A stretch of 64,000 nucleotides of DNA from Streptomyces piniterrae (GCF_005048155.1 NZ_SUMB01000012.1:62001-126000); one strand, 5' to 3'; counted from the stretch's first letter, positions 16,983 through 25,682 are shown. Translations and numbers: made by a program. The notes: a model not told the origin generated them from the sequence alone.

Positions 16983-17153
16983 GTGCCGGGCAGGGACAGG
17001 GAATCCGAGTGGCGCGGGCGGCCGGGCAGGCGCGCCGTGCGGCTGCCGGCCATGAGGTTCTTCGCGCAGCTGACTACACGTCAGGAATTTCGGTCGGGCA
17101 CGGCCATCGCGGAGACGAACACCGAGGGGCACCGTGCGGCGTGTGACACGTGA
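16983..17153 (+). CDS. Possible small basic protein
   Basis: A 56-codon frame from GTG just after the iron permease stop, with GGAGGAG about 10 nt upstream inside that gene. It is Arg-rich (about 12 Arg) with no recognisable domain. Codon bias is acceptable, but such short GC-rich frames also arise by chance. Confidence 0.25.
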   Translation: MPGRDRESEWRGRPGRRAVRLPAMRFFAQLTTRQEFRSGTAIAETNTEGHRAACDT

Positions 17154-17204
17154 CGATGTGCCGAAACCGGCTCCGGCGCTGGCGGCTTGAGGGGAGCGCG
17201 ATTC

Positions 17205-18887
17205 ATGTCCTTTCGGAAGGGTGCGGTACGGCTCAGCGACCGACTGCAACAGGCCGCCGAAAGAAGCTTTCACTGGCTGGACGCCAGACTGCCGGCAGCC
17301 TCGGCCGGCAAACTCCTGCGCAAGGCCTTTCCCGATCACTGGGCTTTTCTGCTGGGTGAGCTGGCGCTCTACAGCCTGCTGGTGTTGGTGCTCACCGGCG
17401 TCTTTCTGACCCTGTTCTTCGACCCGGCCATGAACGAGAGCACGTACCAAGGCTCGTACGTGCCGTTGCAGGGCACCCGGATGACGCAGGCATACGCTTC
17501 CACGCTGAGGATCAGCTTCGATGTGCGTGGCGGACTGCTCATCAGGCAGATCCACCACTGGGCTGCGCTGACGTTCCTCGCCGCCATCGGCGTGCACATG
17601 CTGCGGATCTTCTTCACCGGAGCCTTCCGACGCCCCCGCGAGGGGAACTGGGCGATCGGCCTGACGCTCTTCCTCCTGGCCTTGCTGGAAGGGTTCTGCG
17701 GATACTCGCTTCCGGATGATCTGCTTTCCGGAACCGGGCTGCGCACCGCGGCCACGATCATGGGATCCATTCCCGTCGTGGGGACATATCTGTCCTTCTT
17801 CGCCTTCGGTGGCGAGTTTCCCGGTCAGGTCATCATCCCGCGCCTTTACGTTCTGCACATCCTGCTCGTGCCCGGAATCCTCATCGCGCTCGTGACAGTC
17901 CATCTCATTCTTGTGGTGTATCTCAAACACACTCAGTGGCGAGGTCCCGGTAGAACGAACAAAAACGTGCTGGGGCAGCCGATGCTCCCCCAATGGCTCG
18001 TCAAGTCCACCGGCCTCTTCATCATCCTGTCCGGCGTCTTCGCCGTGCTCGGGGCGCTCGGCCAGATCAACCCGGTGTGGGATTACGGGCCGTTCCAAGC
18101 CGATCAGGTGTCCACCGACGCGCAGCCCGACTGGTACGTGGGATTCCTCGAGGGAGCTCTGCGTCTGATGCCTCCCTGGGAGACGAACCTGTGGGGGCAC
18201 ACCATCATGTGGAATGTCTTCATTCCCGCTGTCGCTCTTCCGGGGGTGCTTTTCGGGGTGCTGTATGCCTACCCCTTCTTCGAGAGATGGGTGACCCCTG
18301 AGAGAGGTGAACGGCATCTGTGCGACCGGCCGCGTGAGCAGCACACGCGTACCGGTCTCGGTGTGGCGGCCATCTCCTTTTACGCAGTGCTGCTCCTGGC
18401 CGGGGGGAACGATGTCGTCGCGTTCATCTTCGACCTGTCGATCAACGCCCTGACCTGGGTACTGCGGGTGGCGGTGCTGGTGGTCCCGCCATTGGCTTTC
18501 GTCGTCACCAAGTGGCTCTGCCTGGCTCTGCAGCACCGTGACCGTGAGCGCCTGATCGAAGGGGATGAAACAGGTCAGGTCCAGCAGTCCGTTTATGGCG
18601 ACCTGAGCGAGGGGCACCGGCCGCTGCCCGCTGCGGAGCGCCTTACGCTGCTTGCTCGCAGGACGCAGCTTCCCCTCCCGGATCCCGAGGTACCCGCCAA
18701 AACCCTTCCCCGGCGACAGCGATTGCAGTTGTCTCTGAGCCGCTGGTACTACCGGGATCAGGTGGAGTTTCCTGTCCTTCAGGAACACAAGGATGAGAAG
18801 GAAGCGAAGGACGAGGAGGGGCAGAGGGAAGGGCGGGAATGGCAGGCGGATGGTCTCAGCTCTCGCGGTCCGCGTGCTGGAAGATAA
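17205..18887 (+). CDS. qcrB: Cytochrome b subunit of a bc1-type quinol:cytochrome c reductase (paralogue)
   Basis: A 560-residue polytopic protein with the actinobacterial QcrB layout. The four haem-b His are in HHWAALTFLAAIGVH (about residues 117-132) and HILLVPGILIALVTVH (about 217-232), and AQPDWYVGFLEG stands in the place of the Qo-site PEWY loop. It would oxidise menaquinol and pass electrons to QcrA/QcrC and an aa3 oxidase. The genes for QcrA and QcrC are not here, so it must borrow partners or work in an alternative complex. GGGGAG lies 8 nt before the ATG at 17205. Its last 32 bp overlap the convergent ctaF gene. Confidence 0.9.
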   Translation: MSFRKGAVRLSDRLQQAAERSFHWLDARLPAASAGKLLRKAFPDHWAFLLGELALYSLLVLVLTGVFLTLFFDPAMNESTYQGSYVPLQGTRMTQAYASTLRISFDVRGGLLIRQIHHWAALTFLAAIGVHMLRIFFTGAFRRPREGNWAIGLTLFLLALLEGFCGYSLPDDLLSGTGLRTAATIMGSIPVVGTYLSFFAFGGEFPGQVIIPRLYVLHILLVPGILIALVTVHLILVVYLKHTQWRGPGRTNKNVLGQPMLPQWLVKSTGLFIILSGVFAVLGALGQINPVWDYGPFQADQVSTDAQPDWYVGFLEGALRLMPPWETNLWGHTIMWNVFIPAVALPGVLFGVLYAYPFFERWVTPERGERHLCDRPREQHTRTGLGVAAISFYAVLLLAGGNDVVAFIFDLSINALTWVLRVAVLVVPPLAFVVTKWLCLALQHRDRERLIEGDETGQVQQSVYGDLSEGHRPLPAAERLTLLARRTQLPLPDPEVPAKTLPRRQRLQLSLSRWYYRDQVEFPVLQEHKDEKEAKDEEGQREGREWQADGLSSRGPRAGR

Positions 18888-19248
18888 AGCCGAAGGTGCC
18901 GCCGGCCACAAGGCCCACACCGATCAGAAAGAGCCATGCGCCGAATACGACGCCCAGTGCTGTCACTGAGTATCCGAGCGCTGTGAGAAACGGATAGACG
19001 CTGCGGGGCGGAAAGAAGTCGACCGGGCCCGACCGCTGCAGGATCTCGGCGCTTTTGTGGTCTTCGGGACGGGATCCGTGCTTGCGTCGTTGCACACCGA
19101 AGAAGATGAAGACAAGGCCCGACATGAGGAAGGACACAATGAGCGCGGCGGTGCCGGCCGGTTCCAGGTCCGACCACCACGCATAGCCGACGGAGGTGAC
19201 GGCGAAGAACAGCGCGACACCACCGAAGAGATACGTTTCGATCTTCAC
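18856..19248 (-). CDS. ctaF: Cytochrome c oxidase subunit IV, actinobacterial type
   Basis: A 130-residue protein with four transmembrane segments: YLFGGVALFFAVTSVGYAWW, GTAALIVSFLMSGLVFIFFGV, SVYPFLTALGYSVTALGVVFG and AWLFLIGVGLVAGGTFGFIF. The layout matches CtaF, the small subunit of the actinobacterial aa3 oxidase. Its start (ATG) overlaps the ctaD stop by 4 bp, so the two are translationally coupled. The 3' end overlaps the convergent qcrB gene by 32 bp. Confidence 0.88.
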   Translation of the reverse strand: MKIETYLFGGVALFFAVTSVGYAWWSDLEPAGTAALIVSFLMSGLVFIFFGVQRRKHGSRPEDHKSAEILQRSGPVDFFPPRSVYPFLTALGYSVTALGVVFGAWLFLIGVGLVAGGTFGFIFQHADRES

Positions 19249-20966
19249 GTGCTATCGCCCCTTGTGTCGGGGGTGGGTGTGCCGCCCTGCTCGGAGCGGG
19301 AACGGATGTCGGACGTCGGCACGCCGGCCGCCACCTCTGGATGATGCAGGTCGAATGCGGGGGAGTCGGATCGGACACGCGGCAACGTATGGAAGTTGTG
19401 GCGAGGCGGCGGGCAGGAAGTCGCCCACTCCAATGACCTCCCGAAACCCCAGGGGTCGTCCATCTGGACCTTCGGCGCGTAGCGGGCGGTGCGCCAGACG
19501 TTGTACAAGAACGGCAGCGTGGAGGCACCCAGCAGAAAGGCGCTCATCGAGGAGACCATGTTCAAGGTCGTGAAGCCATCTGCCGCCAGATAGTCGGCGT
19601 AGCGGCGGGGCATACCCATCTCACCGAGCCAGTGCTGTACGAGAAACGTTCCCTGGAATCCGATGAACAACGTCCAGAAATGGATCTTGCCAAGCCTCTC
19701 GTTCAGCATCTTTCCGGTCCACTTGGGCCACCAGAAATAGAACCCGCCGAACATCGCAAAGACGACGGTACCGAACAACACGTAGTGCAGATGCGCCACG
19801 ATGAAGTAGCTGTCCGTCACATGAAAATCCAGGGGTGGCGAGGCGATCAGGATTCCACTGAGTCCGCCCAGCAGGAACGAGACCAGAAATCCCACACTCC
19901 ACAGCATCGGTGTCTCGAACGACAAGCTGCCATGCCACATGGTGCCGATCCAGTTGAAGAACTTCACACCGGTCGGAACGGCGATGAGGAAGGAAAGAGC
20001 CGCGAAGAACGGCAGGAGGGCCCCTCCGGTGGCGAACATGTGGTGGGCCCAGACGCTGGCGGAAAGCATGGTGATGGCGATCGTCGCGCCGACCATTCCG
20101 ATATACCCGAAGATCGGTTTGCGGCTGAACACCGGAATGATTTCGGAAATTACGCCAAAGAATGGCAGGGCCACGATGTACACCTCCGGATGACCGAAGA
20201 ACCAGAACATGTGCTGCCATAGCAATGCGCCCCCGTACGCGGAGTCGAAGACATGCGCGCCGAACTTCCGGTCCGCCTCCAGGACGAGCAGCGCGGCCGT
20301 GAGTACGGGAAACGCCAGTAGCGCGAGAATGGAGGTGAACAGGATATTCCAGGTGAAGATGGGCATGCGGAACATCGTCATGCCGGGGGCGCGCAGACAG
20401 ACGATCGTGGTAATGAAATTCACCGAGCCCAGAATCGTGCTCAGACCTGCCACGACAAGCCCCATGGCCCATAGATCGCCGCCCTTTCCCGGTGAGAAAA
20501 CCGCCCCGTTGAGGGGTGCGTAGGCGAACCAGCCGAACGAGGCCGCCCCACCGGGAATGATGAAGCCCGACACCACCATCAGGCCGCCCAGCAGAAAGAG
20601 CCAGTAAGTAAAAGCATTGAGTCGCGGAAACGCGACATCAGGGGACCCGATCTGAAGCGGCATCACCGCGTTCGCGAAGCCCGCGAACATGGGAGTCGCA
20701 AACAGCAGCATCATGATGGTGCCATGAATGGTGAAAAGCTGATTGTACTGTTCGTTCGAGAACAGTTGGAGGCCGGGCTGGGCCAGCTCCGCGCGCATGA
20801 GCATGGCCAGTGTTCCGCCGAACAGGAAGAATCCGAAGGCGGTGACCAAGTACAGGTTGCCGATCACTTTGTGGTCGGTCGTGGTGAGCCATCTCAGGAG
20901 GACTCGGCCGGGCCGCGACCGATCCTTTCCCGATACGGACCGGTCAACCACCGCAACCTCAGTCAT
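19245..20966 (-). CDS. ctaD: Cytochrome c oxidase subunit I
   Basis: A 573-residue haem-copper oxidase subunit with about 12 membrane helices. TIHGTIMMLLF near residue 80 carries the low-spin haem a His, WFFGHPEVYI near residue 255 carries the CuB His and the cross-linked Tyr of the A-type enzymes, and VAHLHYVLFG carries the haem a3 and haem a ligands. It reduces oxygen to water and pumps protons. The ATG at 20966 follows GAGAGGGAGCG; longer in-frame starts lack an RBS. Subunits II and III are missing here, so this is a second copy that must share or replace the housekeeping subunits. It is followed by ctaF with a 4-bp overlap. Confidence 0.95.
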   Translation of the reverse strand: MTEVAVVDRSVSGKDRSRPGRVLLRWLTTTDHKVIGNLYLVTAFGFFLFGGTLAMLMRAELAQPGLQLFSNEQYNQLFTIHGTIMMLLFATPMFAGFANAVMPLQIGSPDVAFPRLNAFTYWLFLLGGLMVVSGFIIPGGAASFGWFAYAPLNGAVFSPGKGGDLWAMGLVVAGLSTILGSVNFITTIVCLRAPGMTMFRMPIFTWNILFTSILALLAFPVLTAALLVLEADRKFGAHVFDSAYGGALLWQHMFWFFGHPEVYIVALPFFGVISEIIPVFSRKPIFGYIGMVGATIAITMLSASVWAHHMFATGGALLPFFAALSFLIAVPTGVKFFNWIGTMWHGSLSFETPMLWSVGFLVSFLLGGLSGILIASPPLDFHVTDSYFIVAHLHYVLFGTVVFAMFGGFYFWWPKWTGKMLNERLGKIHFWTLFIGFQGTFLVQHWLGEMGMPRRYADYLAADGFTTLNMVSSMSAFLLGASTLPFLYNVWRTARYAPKVQMDDPWGFGRSLEWATSCPPPRHNFHTLPRVRSDSPAFDLHHPEVAAGVPTSDIRSRSEQGGTPTPDTRGDST

Positions 20967-21290
20967 CTGCGCTCCCTCTCCTCGTGAACCGCGCAATGCG
21001 AATTCACCCCCGCCATGATGGATGCTCCTGGTCGTGCCACAGAGCGCGCGGGGAAGGCCGTACGAGTGAAATGCCGACCGGTGCACTCAGTGGACGACGG
21101 CTATGGTGCCCGGGGCGGGACCGGGCTCGGTTATGGGCCGGCCCGGCGGAATGCGCAAGGAACTGCGGAAATTCGCAAGGAACTGATGGGCGGCGGTCTG
21201 CGAGGGATGCGATCAATGCCGATCGGACGTGCCATGGAAGGGGGAAGCCGGAGGCGCAGCTCCGGCACGGCCGGCTCGGAGGTGCGGCCC

Positions 21291-22289
21291 ATGGCTCGTC
21301 CGGTGTGGAGCGGTTCCCTGACCTTCGGGCTGGTCACCCTGCCCGTAAGGATGTACACGGCGACGGACAGTCACACGATCCACTTCCACCAGCTCCAGCG
21401 CGGCACATCGGACCGGATCCGCCATCAGCGGGTCAATGAACGCACCGGTGAAGAAGTCCCGGCGGAGGACATCGTCAAGGGATTCGACACCGGCGAGGAC
21501 TACGTGCTGGTCGAGCCGGAGGAATTGGACGACATCGCGCCCGGCCGGTCCAAGGCACTGGAGATCACCGGCTTCGTCGATCTGGCCGAGGTCGAGCCGA
21601 TCTTCTTCGACCGCACCTATTACCTGGGACCGAGGGGCAAGGAGTACGCCAAGGCCTACGCCCTGCTGCACCAGGCCCTCGACCGGTCAGGAAAGGCCGG
21701 CATCGCCACGTTCGTGATGCGCACCCGCGAGTACCTGGTCGCGGTGAAATCGGAAGACGACCTCCTCGCGCTGCACACCCTGCACTGGGCGGACGAAGTG
21801 CGGGACCCGCACCGGGAAGTGGATGATCTGCCGGCCAGGCCCAAGGTCACCGAACGTGAACTGAAGGCCGCTGACCAGCTGATCGAGGCCCTGACCACTG
21901 ATGGGCATCCCGAGGATTACCACGACACCTACCAGGCAAGAGTCCGCAATCTCGTCGAGGCCAAACGCAAGGGCGAGACGGTGGAGAAGGCCGAGCAGGC
22001 ACCCGAATCCACCAATGTCATCGATCTGATGGATGCGCTCAACGCCAGCCTGGAAACGGCCGAAGGAACGCGGAAGGGCCGGCGAAAGGGCCTGGAACAG
22101 AGCCGGCGCCAGGGACAAGGGAAGGGCCCAAGGAAGGGCCGAGGGAAGAGCCAGGCGAAGGGCCGGATCGAGCGATCCGAACTCGGCCGGTACAGCAAGG
22201 CGGAGCTCTATGAACTCGCCGCCGAGGCCGATGTCCGAGGGCGCTCGTCGATGAACCGCGGCGACCTCATCAAGGCCCTCTCCGCGTGA
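21291..22289 (+). CDS. ku: Bacterial Ku protein (non-homologous end joining)
   Basis: A 332-residue Ku homologue. The core (about 1-255) starts MARPVWSGSLTFGLVTLPVRMY and includes HFHQL, DTGEDYVLVEPEEL and EPIFFDRTYYLGP, all typical of the DNA-end-binding ring. A very basic segment (about 265-305, Lys/Arg/Gly/Gln) follows, then a short SAP/Rho-N-like domain ending SSMNRGDLIKALSA. Basic tails in actinobacterial Ku add DNA binding beyond the end. GGAGG at 21278-21282 fixes the start at 21291. Together with the LigD-type polymerase at 24682 it forms part of an end-joining set; no ATP-dependent ligase domain lies in between. Confidence 0.95.
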   Translation: MARPVWSGSLTFGLVTLPVRMYTATDSHTIHFHQLQRGTSDRIRHQRVNERTGEEVPAEDIVKGFDTGEDYVLVEPEELDDIAPGRSKALEITGFVDLAEVEPIFFDRTYYLGPRGKEYAKAYALLHQALDRSGKAGIATFVMRTREYLVAVKSEDDLLALHTLHWADEVRDPHREVDDLPARPKVTERELKAADQLIEALTTDGHPEDYHDTYQARVRNLVEAKRKGETVEKAEQAPESTNVIDLMDALNASLETAEGTRKGRRKGLEQSRRQGQGKGPRKGRGKSQAKGRIERSELGRYSKAELYELAAEADVRGRSSMNRGDLIKALSA

Positions 22290-22331
22290 TGCGACGCGCC
22301 TGCGAACGTACTAGGGGGTGAGGAGGCCGAT

Positions 22332-22499
22332 ATGCACAATCCCGAAACCCCTGAGGAACCTGTCGAGGAACCGCAGTCAGCGGATCAGGACAGGGGCAGT
22401 GCCAAGGAGAGGCCGATGAGGCTTACCGAGATGGCGAAGCGCAAGGCAAAGCATGTGATGGAGAAGCTCAAGCCGCACGGTGACCAAGCCCCGCGGTGA
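22332..22499 (+). CDS. 55-residue charged protein after Ku
   Basis: An ATG with GAGGAGG 5 nt upstream opens a 55-codon frame, 42 bp after the Ku stop. The product has an acidic Pro/Glu-rich first half (PETPEEPVEEPQSADQD) and a basic second half (LTEMAKRKAKHVMEKLK), so it is a likely disordered or single-helix peptide. I do not recognise it. Strong RBS, co-directional placement and typical codon use make it a probable real gene co-transcribed with ku. Confidence 0.6.
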   Translation: MHNPETPEEPVEEPQSADQDRGSAKERPMRLTEMAKRKAKHVMEKLKPHGDQAPR

Positions 22500-22560
22500 C
22501 CAAGCCCTGTGGTGACGGGCCTCCACGGTGACGGACCCGCACGGTGACCAAGCCACCTCA
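22486..22560. repeat. Short direct repeats around the end of the small ORF
   Basis: CGGTGACCAAGCC occurs at the end of the small gene (22488), again slightly altered (22497), and once more near 22543, with further GGTGACGG copies between. The stop codon of the small ORF lies inside one copy. Confidence 0.5.
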
Positions 22561-23553
22561 CCACCTGTGGCCCTTGGTCCCGGTGCGCTGGTTGTACCGG
22601 TCGGCCGCCCGTTCATTGAGCACGCCCAGCACGGCGCGGAGCCATCGTGCGGGCGGCTGCTCCTCCGCGGCGACCTTGGCGCCCTCCGCCGTTTCGCGAT
22701 GGCTGCCGTCGCGGGGCAGCATGCGGCCCGCCGCCGACACCAGCCGGCTGGTGATCACGGGTGCCACCCCATGGGCCGTGGAACCCAGCTTGGCCGCCGG
22801 AGTGAGGACCACCCGAGGCCGCCGCCGCTGTACAGCGGTCACAATGCGCTCCGCCGCTCGCTCGGCGTTCATGGACAGGAACGGGGCCCCGGCCAGCGGT
22901 TGGAACCAGGCGTACTCCCGCCGCCGGTCGCCACCGAAGGACGCATGCAGATGCGAGCCGGTGCGCATCAGACCGGGGTGGATGCCCGTCACCGTGACCC
23001 CGTACGCAGCCTCCTCCGCGCGCAGGCCCTCCGCGAGTGCGGCGACCGACGCCTTGGCGCAGGAGTACGGCAGCAGATGGGGCACCGCCAGCAGACCGCC
23101 CACGGACCCGATGAGGGCGAGTCGGCCGCCGGCGGCACTGCGCCGAAGGTGGGGGAGTGCGGCGAAAGCGGTGTTGACCGTGCCGTTGAAGATCGACTCC
23201 ATCGCCTCGCGGAAACCGTCGGGGCCCAGGGCCTCCGCGGGACCGACCTGGATGATGCCGGCGTTGGCGATGACGATGTCCAGACCGCCGTGCTCATCGG
23301 CGACTTCCGCGAGGCGGTCGCGGACCGCGGCACCGTCCCGCACATCGCACACCGCACTGTGCACCGAACCCCTGCTCAGCGCGTCGAGCTTGGCGACGGC
23401 CCGGCTGAGTCCGGCCTCGCCCCTCGCCAGCAGCACCACGTCACAGCCACGCTGCATGAGCTGGCGAGCCATGAGCAGCCCAAGTCCTCGCGAGCCGCCG
23501 GTAACCACAGCGGTGAGCCCCTCGACAGAGGGAGCGGCCGGAATCACCTGCAC
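22558..23553 (-). CDS. Short-chain dehydrogenase/reductase
   Basis: A 331-residue SDR. TAVVTGGSRGLGLLMAR is the nucleotide-binding motif, VIANAGIIQVG the NAG strand, a Ser in ALIGSVGG and LPYSCAKAS (YxxxK) the catalytic set. The C-terminal 80 residues (after FLSMNAERAAERIV) are longer than in classical SDRs and end with a basic, Trp-containing tail. The substrate is unknown. The GTG start at 23553 is preceded by GAAAGGG. It converges on the ku and small-ORF transcription unit. Confidence 0.85.
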   Translation of the reverse strand: MQVIPAAPSVEGLTAVVTGGSRGLGLLMARQLMQRGCDVVLLARGEAGLSRAVAKLDALSRGSVHSAVCDVRDGAAVRDRLAEVADEHGGLDIVIANAGIIQVGPAEALGPDGFREAMESIFNGTVNTAFAALPHLRRSAAGGRLALIGSVGGLLAVPHLLPYSCAKASVAALAEGLRAEEAAYGVTVTGIHPGLMRTGSHLHASFGGDRRREYAWFQPLAGAPFLSMNAERAAERIVTAVQRRRPRVVLTPAAKLGSTAHGVAPVITSRLVSAAGRMLPRDGSHRETAEGAKVAAEEQPPARWLRAVLGVLNERAADRYNQRTGTKGHRW

Positions 23554-23760
23554 GATGGATCGCCCTTTCCGTCGCGTTGCACAAACGACGCTACCCGGTG
23601 GCGCTCAGGGGCGTATCGGCCCACGCTTCGGGTACGCGCGACCAAAGCCCCGGGGGTTCCGCAGGGTGGCCGTATATGAGGCCGGGAACGGAGTGCGGCG
23701 CCATATGCCGAGGGCCCGGTGGCGCTACGCCAATCAGGCGGGAGACTTCCACTGGGGCAC

Positions 23761-23814
23761 CTGCCTTCGCGCAGAAAGGAACGGATCAGGGCATCTGCCT
23801 TCGCGCAGAAAGGA
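23761..23814 (+). repeat. 20-bp direct repeat containing the ribosome-binding region
   Basis: CTGCCTTCGCGCAGAAAGGA occurs exactly at 23761-23780 and 23795-23814, a 34-bp period. The second copy supplies the AAAGGAG RBS of the PfpI-like gene; the first copy is a duplicate RBS without its own start. Confidence 0.75.
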
Positions 23815-23824
23815 GCGAAACATC

Positions 23825-24373
23825 ATGCAGATTGCTTTCCTGGTGGCGCCCAAGGGTGTGGAGCAGATCGAACTGACCGAGTCCTGGCAGGCGGTCATCG
23901 ACTCGGGAGAGACGCCACATCTGATCTCCACCCGCTCGGGTCGGATCCAGGCCTTCGACCACCTGGAAAAGGCCGAAACCTTCCCGGTGGACCGCACGGT
24001 GGATGCGGCGAAAGTAAGCGACTACGCCGGCTTGGTGCTGCCCGGCGGTCTCGCCAACCCCGATGCCCTGCGTATGGACAAGACAGCGGTGAAGTTCGTC
24101 AGGGACTTCTTCGACGCGGGCAAACCCGTCGCGGCCATCTGTCATGCGCCCTGGACGCTCATCGAGGCCGACGTCGTACGGGGCCGTACCCTCACGTCCT
24201 TTCCCAGCCTGCAGACCGACATCCGTAATGCCGGCGGCACCTGGGTCGACGAACAGGTGAAGGTGTGCACGGCAGGCCCCAGCACTCTCATCACCAGCCG
24301 TAGGCCCGGTGATCTGGAGGCCTTCTGCAGCACCTTCCTGTCCGAGTTCTCGCAGGCCGTACAACGCGCCTGA
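23825..24373 (+). CDS. DJ-1/PfpI (type 1 glutamine amidotransferase-like) family protein
   Basis: A 182-residue protein of the DJ-1/PfpI/YhbO group. QIAFLVAPKGVEQIELTESW opens the fold with the conserved Glu, and PVAAICHAPWTL near residue 105 carries the nucleophile Cys followed by His, as in PfpI-type members. GLVLPGGLANPDALRMD is the Gly-rich loop. Proposed roles for the family are repair of glycated proteins and nucleotides, chaperone activity or general stress protection. An imperfect hairpin follows at 24378. It lies between ku and the LigD-type polymerase, which fits a DNA-damage or stress theme. Confidence 0.88.
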   Translation: MQIAFLVAPKGVEQIELTESWQAVIDSGETPHLISTRSGRIQAFDHLEKAETFPVDRTVDAAKVSDYAGLVLPGGLANPDALRMDKTAVKFVRDFFDAGKPVAAICHAPWTLIEADVVRGRTLTSFPSLQTDIRNAGGTWVDEQVKVCTAGPSTLITSRRPGDLEAFCSTFLSEFSQAVQRA

Positions 24374-24377
24374 CACG

Positions 24378-24405
24378 ACGGCAACCCGGGATCACCGGGT
24401 GCCGT
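24378..24405 (+). terminator. Hairpin after the PfpI-like gene
   Basis: ACGGCAACCCGG (24378-24389) pairs with CCGGGTGCCGT (24395-24405) with one bulged A and a 5-nt loop, starting 5 bp after the stop. Confidence 0.55.
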
Positions 24406-24450
24406 TCCGGTCCGGTCGCGGGGCGTGGGAAGTGGCCGTAGACAGGAGGT

Positions 24451-24633
24451 ATGAGCGAGAAAGAATCATTCCGGCCCGGTGAGATCGTGCCCGACAGCGG
24501 TATCTACGAGTGCAATTGCGGCCAGCACCATCACTGGAGCACCGACGTCAAAGGACACCGCTTCCCACCTCCGTCCCAAGGCTGCTCGGGCAACGCGTGG
24601 GTCCTGAAGGATCCGGCCCACCCCGCCACCTGA
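24451..24633 (+). CDS. 60-residue Cys/His-rich small protein
   Basis: A 60-residue protein with FRPGEIVPDSGIYECNCGQHHH and KGHRFPPPSQGCSGNAWVL. The FxPGE..P.SG.YE opening resembles the small YjzC-like proteins, and the CxC, HHH and later Cys could form a zinc site. The RBS ACAGGAGGT is a near-perfect anti-Shine-Dalgarno match directly before the ATG. It precedes the polymerase gene by 48 bp on the same strand, so the two are probably co-transcribed. Confidence 0.75.
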   Translation: MSEKESFRPGEIVPDSGIYECNCGQHHHWSTDVKGHRFPPPSQGCSGNAWVLKDPAHPAT

Positions 24634-24681
24634 CGTGCGCGAGCCCGCCTCTCCGGTGGGGGAGCGGCCGAAGGAGAGACG

Positions 24682-25611
24682 GTGAGTACGAAGGACGCCA
24701 TTCGTGTCGGGAGCCGGACCGTGGCGATATCCCATCCGGACAAGGAACTCTTCCCTGACGACGGGATCACCAAGGCCGAACTGATCGACTTCTACCGCAC
24801 CGTTTCCCGCCCCATGCTGACCCATCTGCGCGGACGGCCGCTGGCCATGGAACGCCACCCCGACGGGTACGGCGGGAAGTCGTTCTTCCACAAGGACGTC
24901 CCCGACTACTTCCCGGACTGGATCCACCGCCAGGAGGTGGCCAAGGAGGACGGGACCCTCACCATGGTGGTGTGTGACGACTCCGCCACTCTCGCCTACC
25001 TCGCCCACCAGGCATGCATCACTCCGCACCCGTGGCTGAGCCGCGTCGACCGGCTCGACTGCCCGGACCGGCTGGTCTTCGATCTGGACCCTCCGGGTGA
25101 GGACTTCGAGATCGTGCGCTGGACCGCCCGGAAGCTGGGCGACCTCCTCACCACCGAACTCGGGCTGCGGCCCGCGGTGATGACGACGGGCTCACGCGGC
25201 CTGCACCTCGTCATGCTTCTCGACCGGCGCACCGACTTCGACACCACACGCGCCTTCGCCCGGCAGGTGGCCGACCTGCTCGCCGCCCGGCACCCGGACA
25301 AGCTGACGACCGAGGCGCGCAAGAACAAGCGCCGCGGCCGGCTCTACCTGGACACCCAGCGCAATGCCTACGCCCAGACCTCGGTGGCCCCCTACGCCGT
25401 CCGAGCCCGCCCGCACGCCCCGGTGGCCACCCCGCTCGAATGGGACGAACTCGACGACCCCCGGATCGGCCCGCGGCACTGGACCCTGCGCACCCTCCCC
25501 GACCGGCTGTCCGAGCACGGCGACCCCTGGGCGGGCCTGAGCCGCTGCCGGCGCTCCCTGGGGCCGGCCCGTCGCCGCCTCGATGCCCTTGTCCGGGAAG
25601 ACTCCTCCTGA
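24682..25611 (+). CDS. Stand-alone LigD-type primase-polymerase (PolDom) for end joining
   Basis: A 309-residue archaeo-eukaryotic primase-fold polymerase equal to the polymerase domain of LigD. Visible motifs are HPDKELFPDDGITKAELIDFY, the metal motif LVFDLDPPGEDF, the TTGSRGLHLVML loop with the conserved Ser/His, and RLYLDTQRNAYAQTSVAPYAVRARP. It fills in or extends ends, often with ribonucleotides, at breaks bridged by Ku. Ligase and 3'-phosphoesterase domains are absent, so a separate ligase is needed. AAGGAG precedes the GTG at 24682. It is the last gene of the set that starts with ku. Confidence 0.92.
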   Translation: MSTKDAIRVGSRTVAISHPDKELFPDDGITKAELIDFYRTVSRPMLTHLRGRPLAMERHPDGYGGKSFFHKDVPDYFPDWIHRQEVAKEDGTLTMVVCDDSATLAYLAHQACITPHPWLSRVDRLDCPDRLVFDLDPPGEDFEIVRWTARKLGDLLTTELGLRPAVMTTGSRGLHLVMLLDRRTDFDTTRAFARQVADLLAARHPDKLTTEARKNKRRGRLYLDTQRNAYAQTSVAPYAVRARPHAPVATPLEWDELDDPRIGPRHWTLRTLPDRLSEHGDPWAGLSRCRRSLGPARRRLDALVREDSS

Positions 25612-25682
25612 CGGCCCGGGATCCTGCCGGGACCGCCCGCAGCACTGCCGACGGCGCTGGGGCCTGACCCATCGGACACGCC

